A stretch of DNA of 30,369 nucleotides from CAYPEZ01 sp964622275 (GTDB lineage Bacteria; Patescibacteriota; Minisyncoccia; Phycocordibacterales; UBA6899), in contig CAZUMX010000008.1 of assembly GCA_964622275.1 (NCBI GenBank), positions 1 through 30,369 on the forward strand, read 5' to 3'. Position numbers and translations under genes: made by a program. This document shows positions 1-5,852 of this stretch, one piece after another. The notes beneath the pieces are model-generated. The model made no database searches. It was not told the origin of the DNA and saw only the letters and a program-made list of their open reading frames with translations. Within the stretch, counting starts at the first letter, position 1. Each line of letters opens with the position of its first letter.

Positions 1-306
1 TCGGTAAACACGAAGTGCCAAAAACAACACTTCAGGCATTGCGTCTCCGTACGCATTCGCCCCTGCTTACGCCTAAGCGCTGAGCACATCTCCCCTACTA
101 CTCCTGATCGGTAGGCTCGAGGTGTAACCCATTCAGGATAGGACGTGTGTGGTCTCTTCACTCTTCCAAAACTCTACGAGACTAACTTCACTGTGCTTTC
201 GTTCGCTTTGATACAGTGAGGCGAAAACCTACCAAGCGTTCTCAGCATTCCAAACCTACGGTCCTTCTTCCTTTGGACGGGGGTTCAATTCCCCCCATCT
301 CCACCA
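1..306 (+). ncRNA. ssrA: tmRNA (SsrA), 3' part; 5' end lies outside the window
   Basis: The last 32 nt (275-306) form a canonical tmRNA T-arm and acceptor 3' strand: GGAC, a G-run, TTCAATT, a C-run, then CATCTCCACCA with an encoded CCA. Upstream, an open frame at 17-76 reads AKNNTSGIASPYAFAPAYA followed by TAA. This fits a trans-translation tag resuming at GCC (17-19). The stretch between the tag stop and the T-arm is the right size for the downstream pseudoknots and the 3' half of the tRNA-like domain. tmRNA rescues stalled ribosomes with SmpB and tags the nascent chain for proteolysis. The tag ends in Ala-Tyr-Ala, not the usual Leu-Ala-Ala type. The 5' acceptor strand is missing because the window starts inside the gene. 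The resume codon is inferred, not proven. Confidence 0.88.
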
Positions 307-394
307 GTTGAAAAACCCGCTCGTCGAAAGACGGGCGGTTTTTCTTTGGTGGAGATGCGTGATGTGCTTGAGCACATCACGTGGGGGAATTGAA
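284..394. repeat. Inverted repeat of the tmRNA 3' end, second arm split by a 25-nt palindrome
   Basis: Arm 1 is the last 23 nt of the tmRNA (284-306). Arm 2 is its exact reverse complement, but split: TGGTGGAGATG (347-357) and GGGGGAATTGAA (383-394). Between them is a 25-nt insert containing the perfect hairpin CGTGATGTGC-TTGA-GCACATCACG (358-381). A third, direct and slightly shorter copy, ATTCCCCCATCTCCAC, lies at 482-497. The tmRNA terminator sits in the centre of the inverted repeat. What produced this is unknown; ssrA 3' ends are common integrase targets, so a remnant of an integration event is possible. Confidence 0.75.
312..345 (+). terminator. Intrinsic terminator of ssrA
   Basis: CCGCTCGTC (317-325), GAAA tetraloop, GACGGGCGG (330-338) with one G-T wobble, followed by a run of five T. 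It starts about 10 nt after the encoded CCA end of the tmRNA. The A-run on the other side makes it potentially bidirectional. Confidence 0.88.
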
Positions 395-397
395 GAC

Positions 398-570
398 CGC
401 AGCAATGTTTCGTCAGCAGACGAAACTGCGAGGGGCGGCCTGCGAGCCTATCGAGCGACGGCGAGATAGGACTTGTAGGCGATTCCCCCATCTCCACTTT
501 CTGACTCGTGACCGATTCCCCCATGGGGATTTCGAAAAGCGGAGCCATGTTTTGTCAGCAGACAAAACAG
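398..570. repeat. Two related hairpin repeats with compensatory base change in a 600-bp gene-free stretch
   Basis: Copy A contains GTTTCGTC-AGCA-GACGAAAC (407-426). Copy B contains GTTTTGTC-AGCA-GACAAAAC (549-568). The two 8-bp stems differ by one base pair (C-G versus T-A) while the AGCA loop is identical. Flanks are also related (GCAGCAAT/GGAGCCAT before, CTGCGAG/AGGCGAG after). The whole 346-960 stretch has no convincing gene: its frames lack a start signal and consist of translated repeats. The remainder (570-780) shows nothing I recognise. Confidence 0.6.
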
Positions 571-859
571 GCGAGCTGGGGTGAGAAGCGAATACTTGGA
601 GCTTCGCAAGACCTTCTTGAGCGATTTTCTTAAATCGCCAAAAGGTGTACTGCTCCCGTAGGGAGGTGAAAATTTATTTGCGACGGCAACAGAAATATTC
701 GTGACTCGATCTCCCCATTTACCAGCATTCTGCCGCAGAATAGCATCGGGCCAGCTGGGCATTAAAATCAAACCACAGATTCATCTAAAATATTAGATCT
801 ATTCCCCATTTTCCTTCAATCTTGGTACCAAAAATTAGAAATGTGTGTAGGACAGGAAT

Positions 860-899
860 ACCAGTGTTAATTTACAATCTAGTTCTGTAACGCACTGGT
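860..899. other. Imperfect 40-nt inverted repeat, function unknown
   Basis: ACCAGTG (860-866) pairs with CACTGGT (893-899), and inside it TTACA (872-876) pairs with TGTAA (886-890). It lies just beyond the terminator of the minus-strand gene at 961-1275. It could be a recombination or protein-binding site or a second RNA hairpin. Confidence 0.35.
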
Positions 900-904
900 T
901 AAAC

Positions 905-936
905 AAAAAACCGCACAACCGAAGCTGTGCGGTTTT
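905..936 (-). terminator. Intrinsic terminator of the 961-1275 gene
   Basis: On the minus strand CCGCACAGC, a UUCG tetraloop and GUUGUGCGG form a 9-bp stem, followed by six T. The C(UUCG)G loop is an especially stable hairpin. It lies about 25 nt after the stop codon. Confidence 0.85.
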
Positions 937-960
937 CGGTAGGAGGTAGGATTGTCGTCT

Positions 961-1275
961 TTACTCGACGACTGCGTAGAACCGTTCACGTGCGAGTGCC
1001 ACGTCGTGAGGACAGGCGATACCCTCCTCTGCGTGGTAATAGCAACCACACCTAGCGATAGCGACAACGCTTTTGTCGTTATTGATGAGCTTTCGAGCAA
1101 GCTCCCGATTCTTCTCGTTCGTGAGTGAATCGAGATTCTCGTTCGTGAGCTCAAAAGCGTGGTCTTCTCCGCATTGCGGACAGAAAACATAGTCACCATC
1201 ACCCCTGAACTCGCATTGACCATGTCCGATAAACCCGCATCCACCATATTTGGTGGAACAAATAAGAATTGACAT
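961..1275 (-). CDS. Small Cys/His-rich (zinc-ribbon-like) protein, 104 aa
   Basis: Unknown function. Cysteines and histidines are arranged as likely metal sites: C6 and C13, a CPQC knuckle near residues 32-35 and a later C-G-C-x-x-H cluster near residues 75-80. This suggests one or two zinc ribbons. There is no signal peptide or membrane segment, so it is probably cytoplasmic. The start is well supported: GGAGG lies 6 nt before the ATG. A consensus promoter (1334-1361) and a UUCG terminator make it a complete monocistronic unit. It is unusual here in having a strong Shine-Dalgarno and a leader of about 50 nt, unlike its mostly leaderless neighbours. I do not recognise the family. Confidence 0.75.
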   Translation of the reverse strand: MSILICSTKYGGCGFIGHGQCEFRGDGDYVFCPQCGEDHAFELTNENLDSLTNEKNRELARKLINNDKSVVAIARCGCYYHAEEGIACPHDVALARERFYAVVE

Positions 1276-1333
1276 GCTCTGCCTCCTTCTTTGTGTACTT
1301 GAAAAGTGCGTGGAGGATAATTTCTCCGTAGAG

Positions 1334-1361
1334 ATTATATCACTTATATTCTATATGTCAA
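1334..1361 (-). promoter_or_regulatory. Consensus sigma-70 type promoter of the 961-1275 gene
   Basis: On the minus strand TTGACA (1361-1356), a 16-nt spacer, then TATAAT (1339-1334). The start site is expected near 1327, giving a leader of about 52 nt. The leader holds CCTCC (1316-1312), complementary to the GGAGG ribosome-binding site (1286-1282), and also GGAG (1327-1324), which could pair with the same CCTCC. Confidence 0.8.
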
Positions 1362-1417
1362 TATATGAAAACAACCTCCAAAATATGCGATTTTGCGAAT
1401 TTATATAACTTTTTTTG

Positions 1418-1450
1418 AGTTATCACCACAAAACTTGTTCGTGGTGTTTT
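1418..1450. terminator. Hairpin between the ClpS-like gene and the zinc-ribbon promoter
   Basis: CACCAC and GTGGTG flank a short loop, with further A-T/G-T pairs extending the stem to about 9 bp and T-rich flanks, especially on the plus side. It follows the minus-strand ClpS-like gene and could end its transcript, although the T-run is better on the other strand. Confidence 0.45.
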
Positions 1451-1458
1451 TAGAACAC

Positions 1459-1755
1459 CTACTCCTCCTGTAAAACCGCGACCTTGAGGCCGATTTCTGC
1501 GAGGACCGAGGCGACGGATTCGCAATACAGTTTGGAGCCTTGGCAGACGGTGGCTTCGCCTGTGGTGTGGACGGTGTTCGCGATACGCTCCCCTGTCGTG
1601 GCACTGCAGCCGATGGCGCGCATGAGCGCCCCGATCACCTCGTCGAAGCTGTGGCAATTGCAGTTATAGAGCTTGGTCTTCCAGCCGTATGTGTCACCGA
1701 TGGGTCCTGCGGTGCGGACTTGTGTGACCGGCCTCTCGATCGTCTTGGTGGCCAT
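1459..1755 (-). CDS. ClpS-like N-degron adaptor with altered ligand-binding motif, 98 aa
   Basis: The central and C-terminal part follows the ClpS fold: a KLYN strand, a helix SFDEVIGALMRAIG, the VHTTGEA segment and the closing helix ESVASVLAEIGLKVAV. ClpS delivers N-degron substrates to ClpA/ClpC. In classic ClpS the N-terminal residue is gripped by Asn-Asp-Asp and a His. Here the aligned residues are N31-C32-N33 with H63 kept, so one or both acidic contacts are lost, and an extra Cys (C34) follows. Specificity may be changed or lost. I chose the ATG at 1755, not 1776, because a TATAAT box lies 9 nt before it and the upstream ATG falls inside the promoter motif. It is last in the defence-like island. 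No ClpA/ClpC is in the window. Confidence 0.72.
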   Translation of the reverse strand: MATKTIERPVTQVRTAGPIGDTYGWKTKLYNCNCHSFDEVIGALMRAIGCSATTGERIANTVHTTGEATVCQGSKLYCESVASVLAEIGLKVAVLQEE

Positions 1756-1812
1756 GGTGGGAGGATTATACCCCATGAGGGCGGCATTCCTGGCATTCTA
1801 TTTTTTTGGGGG
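1756..1812 (-). promoter_or_regulatory. Leaderless promoter module of the ClpS-like gene
   Basis: On the minus strand CTCATGGGG-TATAAT (-10 at 1770-1765), 9 nt, then ATGGCC. It is preceded by a C5-A7 tract and a 30-nt segment that matches the RhuM-Fic promoter (2840-2901) at 22 of 30 positions. There is no ribosome-binding site between -10 and ATG. Confidence 0.7.
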
Positions 1813-1843
1813 CTTCGAAGGCTACCTTAAATCTCTCACTTCT

Positions 1844-2839
1844 CTATCCCCTCCCGAGGAGCATGAGCAGGAGCCCAACGACACGGTCTTTGTCTTTTGG
1901 ATCGCTTTCTGCCACAAGGAGCGTGACGGCCGTGAGCGCCTGAGGGCTCATCTGTCTTATCTCGAGGATCCCGGCTTTCTTGAGGAACCACACGAAGGAG
2001 AACGCGCCACTGCGTTTGTTGCCATCGGCGAACGGATGATTCTTCACGATGAAATAGAGAAAGTGGACTGCCTTCTCCTCGACACTGGCATACAGATCCT
2101 TCCCGCCGAATGACTGGAGGACGTTTCCCACGATGCCGGTGATGCTGTCACGCTCACGCTCGGAGCCAAAGAGGTCTGTCGCCTCACCTTTTCGCATGAG
2201 CTCCTGCTTGAACTCAAGGATCGCACCTGTGAGCTCTTCGCCTGTGAGTTTGACCTGCTTCTTCGTCGCACCGACAGTGGGAAGCTCGGACCGGTCATAT
2301 GCGTCCAGAGACACCCATGTGCTGGCAAAGGTCTTCACGAGTTCGAGCACACTCTGTGTATCAAGGAGGCTTCGTGCCGGAAGGAGTTTGCCCGCCTCTT
2401 CGACGGCCCTGAGGAGCGCATCATAATTTTTGCCGATTCGAGAACGGTTGATGGTGTATCCATCGACGATATGCGAGCGAAGGGTCTTTGTGGCCCACTG
2501 ACGGAATTGCGTTGCTGTCTTGGAATTCACACGATAGCCAATAGAGAGGATTGCGTCGAGATTGTAGTGCATAACCTCACGCTCAACATCTCTTTTGCCT
2601 TCATGTTGAACTATCCGGAATTTCCGGATAGTTGAACCCTTCGCCAATTCCTTAGTCCTATAAATATTGGTGATATGCTCGTTCACAGTCCTCACGTCCA
2701 CCGAGAAAGCCTCGGCGATCTGAGCTTGGGTTGCCCAGAGGGTGTCTTTGCTGTAATCCCCGCGCAACTCAATAGCCCCAGACTTCGCCTGGTAGATGAC
2801 CGTTCCCTTAGTGGTCTTTCTGGTCAGTTTCTTGGCCAT
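1844..2839 (-). CDS. RhuM-family protein with C-terminal Fic/Doc domain, 331 aa
   Basis: The N-terminal half (about residues 15-150) is RhuM-like: WATQAQIAEAF, a helix-turn-helix-like VDVRTVNEHI, YNLDAILSIGYRVNS and FRQWATKTL, as in virulence RhuM proteins. The C-terminal part carries the Fic core HPFADGNKRSG at about 268-278. Fic proteins transfer AMP or other phosphoryl groups to target proteins. The GNK form, with Lys instead of Gly and no downstream RxxR, resembles Doc more than AMPylating Fic, so kinase-type chemistry is possible (inference). The start at 2839 is chosen for the TATACT box 9 nt upstream. The gene lies 65 nt after res and 88 nt before the ClpS-like gene. RhuM and Fic genes are frequent passengers of restriction and toxin islands. 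Confidence 0.85.
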   Translation of the reverse strand: MAKKLTRKTTKGTVIYQAKSGAIELRGDYSKDTLWATQAQIAEAFSVDVRTVNEHITNIYRTKELAKGSTIRKFRIVQHEGKRDVEREVMHYNLDAILSIGYRVNSKTATQFRQWATKTLRSHIVDGYTINRSRIGKNYDALLRAVEEAGKLLPARSLLDTQSVLELVKTFASTWVSLDAYDRSELPTVGATKKQVKLTGEELTGAILEFKQELMRKGEATDLFGSERERDSITGIVGNVLQSFGGKDLYASVEEKAVHFLYFIVKNHPFADGNKRSGAFSFVWFLKKAGILEIRQMSPQALTAVTLLVAESDPKDKDRVVGLLLMLLGRG

Positions 2840-2901
2840 ATTATGACTAGTATACCCCATGAGGATGGAACTCCTGACCTCCTGTTTTTTTTGGGGGTCT
2901 T
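2840..2901 (-). promoter_or_regulatory. Leaderless promoter module of the RhuM-Fic gene
   Basis: On the minus strand CTCATGGGG-TATACT (-10 at 2854-2849), 9 nt, then ATGGCC. A C5-A8 tract and the 30-nt segment shared with 1756-1812 precede it. It occupies the entire gap between res and rhuM-fic, so this gene can be transcribed independently of the R-M genes. Confidence 0.7.
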
Positions 2902-2904
2902 TAA

Positions 2905-5850
2905 CTAGATTCTGTCTGCGTCCTTCACTACTTCAAAATCATTCATTCCTATTGACGCAAAGTGTCTTTCTCCACAAATAATTTTTTGATTTTCAAATTC
3001 TCTTTGTTTTGATTCTTCAAGTGTCCCCTTCGTTTCGCGAACGAGATACACCTTCTCGTCTCCGTGCTTCACGACTGCCCAATCCGGGTTGTATTTACCA
3101 ACCGGAGTCTCAATGGTAAACCACGACGGGAGTTTCACGTAGAGCTTGATGTGCTCTTTTTTCTCTAATTCCTGCGCAAAACGTTTCTCAATATCTGAAT
3201 CATAAGAAATACGTTCATACACCGACTTCTTGGACGGGAGAAGGTCGTTTAGATATGCAGAAAATTCATGATCCTCAAAGAGGGTCATTTCGTATTCCTC
3301 GCCCGCCAGTCGTTCGTATTGAATGCCCTCTACTGAGAGGCGACGAAGCTCAGCACGAATGGTCTCTGCCGCTGTATCCATGAATTTCTGGGGGTTTTTG
3401 GTGAAATCAGCGAGTCTTCCGGACCGGGTAAGTACTTCAACAAGAGTCTTTCTCCTAAGGTGTGTAGAGCGTTGGAGATACGAAAGAATGTCCGGGAGCT
3501 GCGCATTGTCTTGCCTTATCTCCTCGGTTCTATTTCGCACCTCTCGCGTCGTCACACCACGATCATCCAGTGAAAATTCTGCCTTCACATATTGGACCTT
3601 CGGAAGAGCAATTGCTGGCATTGTTCGTAGGCGATCTGAAACTGTTGCAATAAGTTGTTCGTCAGAAAACTTCACCGCATATGTAGTTCTTGCTTTGATG
3701 CGATCCCACAACTCCTTAAAGTCGGGGCTCAAGAAAACTTCCTTGTTGATCTTCACCCGCTCCTTCGCCTGGTGTCGTACGATGTGGCGCTCAAGTTGGT
3801 ATTCCTTGATCCGATCCACAATCTCAAGTTCCATCTCTTTCAGATCCCCAGTGAGCCCCAGAGTGAATCCCGCTCGTTCGGGCTCAAACGCATCGGTGAG
3901 CTTGTTGTTTTCATCAATCATTCCCTGAGTACGGAGGGCCTGGAGGATCGTCGCAATCGCCGCGTCATCAAGGAGAACTTCTTTCCCATCTTTTTCGTAC
4001 GTGAGTCCCGCAAATGTTTTCTCGGTAATTTTCCCAAATGTTACACCACAATCCTCTTCATATTCAGTTTGGAGCTTTCGCGCAAAGTCCTTATAGCTCT
4101 CGTTCGCAACGACAACAAGCTTGTTGATTGATTCATCAAACACGCGGACCCCGCTTTGATCCACGGGGAGGCGCATCCCGCGCCCGATCTCCTGACGCTT
4201 CTTAATTGCTGTATTCGTTTGATTCAGTGTACAAATCTGAAAGACATTTGGGTTGTCCCATCCCTCACGCAGCGCAGAGTGTGAAAAGATAAACTTCAGT
4301 GGCTCTTCAAAAGAAAGGAGTCGCTCTTTTTCTTTCATGATCTTGTTGTATGCAGATTCATCATCGGCAGTATCACCCTCCCCGCGTGAATCCTTGAGCT
4401 TCCCACTTTTATCTTCTGCAAAATAGCCGTCGTGGACCTTCTCCGCGGAAGGTTGATTCAGGCTCTTGTATTTTTCCGTCTTGCGCAGTCGCACATATTC
4501 CTCCTCAAACCACTTGGCGTATTGACCCTTCTCTGCTTCTCCTTCTTCGGGATAAAGGCGATAGTTTGCCACACGATCCAGGAAAAAGAGTGAAAGCACC
4601 TTGATGCCACGGCCTTCCAGTTCCAGTTCCTTATCAAAATGCTCTTCAATGGTTTTTCTGATTTGGAGGCGTTTTATCGCCTCATCGTCGCCACCGAGCG
4701 CCTCGCCAATATGGAGCGTAATTCCACTTGGTTCAAAGGAGATAAACTCCTTTCCTGACTCAGCCCCGATCTCGCCCACAAGAAATCCGTTCTGGTATGC
4801 ATCACGGTTTTTTGACTTCGCAAAAAGATCATCGCCACCTTTTACCTTAATCTTCTTCCTCTTCGGGCCACTCTCAGTGTCTTCGTCTATCTCAATCTGC
4901 GCCTTGATCCCGCCATCGTTCGTGACAGAAAGAAGTTTTACGTATGCTCCAGCACCTGCTTCTTGTGATCCCAGGACTTCAGCTACCGCGACCTTCTTCA
5001 CCAGCCGCATTTCATATGCACGGATAGGGTCCAAGCGATAGATAAGATTGTACGGATTGCGGTGTGTTGCAGAGTAGCGGAGGGTAAAAAGCGGATTCAG
5101 TAACGAGATAGACTTTTTTGCTATCGGGGAATTGTCCACGCTCTGTGGCTCATCAATAATCACAATCGGGTGCACTGCTTGTACAAATTCACGCGGTGAA
5201 CGACCGGAGAGCTTTTCACTAGGGCGATGGAAAAGCACGCCTCTCTCTGGATCCATATTCTCATCATCAAAATCCTTACGAAATGCCTCAATATTAATGA
5301 TCAAAATTGAGAGCCCGCGCGACACGGCAAAATCACGCACCGTACTCATGTTCTTGGAATCATATACGGCATACGAAAACGGGGTGTTCCCATAGAGGGC
5401 GCGGAAGTGATCTCCCGTGATCTCCAGATTCTTTAGTGTTCCTTCGCGAATTGCCTTACCGGGGACCACGATCACAAACTTGCTGTATCCATACTTCACT
5501 TGGAGTTCGTGGATCGTGCGCAGGTACACATAGGTTTTCCCGGTCCCCGTTTCCATCTCAACTGAGAATTGTGGGTACCCCATTGTCTTCTGAAGTGTCT
5601 CGGCGACCTCAATCCCATTTCGCCCTTGCACTGATTGAAGATTTTTTAATAGTTCATCGTCGGGAAGTGTAGTGTGGTTACCAAACGCGAGCACATCTTC
5701 GGTTTGCGCATCAAACATTCCTGGCAAATTTTCTTTTGCAACAGAAACAGAAAAACTGTCTTCCTCTATTGGCAGTCCCTCAAAGAGGTCAACCGCTGCG
5801 CGGACTGCGTCCATCTGGTACTCCTGGTTTGGATCAAATTGCAGTTTCAT
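2905..5850 (-). CDS. res: Type III restriction enzyme, Res subunit (SF2 helicase-nuclease), 981 aa
   Basis: Res of a type III R-M system: an ATP-dependent DExx translocase/helicase fused to an endonuclease, acting with Mod. Visible motifs: Walker A ETGTGKT (100-106), motif II DEPQ (233-236), motif III SATH (260-263), and, in the second RecA domain, SALREGWDNPNVFQ followed by QEIGRGMRLP (motif VI). The C-terminal PD-(D/E)xK nuclease is PD (922-923) and ETK (939-941). The length is typical. The start lies 2 nt after the mod stop, so translation is probably coupled; there is no ribosome-binding site. The catalytic motifs are intact, so an active enzyme is expected. Confidence 0.95.
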   Translation of the reverse strand: MKLQFDPNQEYQMDAVRAAVDLFEGLPIEEDSFSVSVAKENLPGMFDAQTEDVLAFGNHTTLPDDELLKNLQSVQGRNGIEVAETLQKTMGYPQFSVEMETGTGKTYVYLRTIHELQVKYGYSKFVIVVPGKAIREGTLKNLEITGDHFRALYGNTPFSYAVYDSKNMSTVRDFAVSRGLSILIINIEAFRKDFDDENMDPERGVLFHRPSEKLSGRSPREFVQAVHPIVIIDEPQSVDNSPIAKKSISLLNPLFTLRYSATHRNPYNLIYRLDPIRAYEMRLVKKVAVAEVLGSQEAGAGAYVKLLSVTNDGGIKAQIEIDEDTESGPKRKKIKVKGGDDLFAKSKNRDAYQNGFLVGEIGAESGKEFISFEPSGITLHIGEALGGDDEAIKRLQIRKTIEEHFDKELELEGRGIKVLSLFFLDRVANYRLYPEEGEAEKGQYAKWFEEEYVRLRKTEKYKSLNQPSAEKVHDGYFAEDKSGKLKDSRGEGDTADDESAYNKIMKEKERLLSFEEPLKFIFSHSALREGWDNPNVFQICTLNQTNTAIKKRQEIGRGMRLPVDQSGVRVFDESINKLVVVANESYKDFARKLQTEYEEDCGVTFGKITEKTFAGLTYEKDGKEVLLDDAAIATILQALRTQGMIDENNKLTDAFEPERAGFTLGLTGDLKEMELEIVDRIKEYQLERHIVRHQAKERVKINKEVFLSPDFKELWDRIKARTTYAVKFSDEQLIATVSDRLRTMPAIALPKVQYVKAEFSLDDRGVTTREVRNRTEEIRQDNAQLPDILSYLQRSTHLRRKTLVEVLTRSGRLADFTKNPQKFMDTAAETIRAELRRLSVEGIQYERLAGEEYEMTLFEDHEFSAYLNDLLPSKKSVYERISYDSDIEKRFAQELEKKEHIKLYVKLPSWFTIETPVGKYNPDWAVVKHGDEKVYLVRETKGTLEESKQREFENQKIICGERHFASIGMNDFEVVKDADRI

Positions 5851-5852
5851 GA

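Noticed and set aside
347..497. Complete tRNA gene on the minus strand
   Set aside because: The ends resemble an acceptor stem with CCA and a T-loop-like TTCAATT, but I find no D-arm or anticodon arm and a palindrome breaks the T-stem.
285..771. Overlapping open frames on the minus strand next to ssrA
   Set aside because: They translate the tmRNA end copies and hairpins, have no start signal, and repeat the same residue pattern in two frames.
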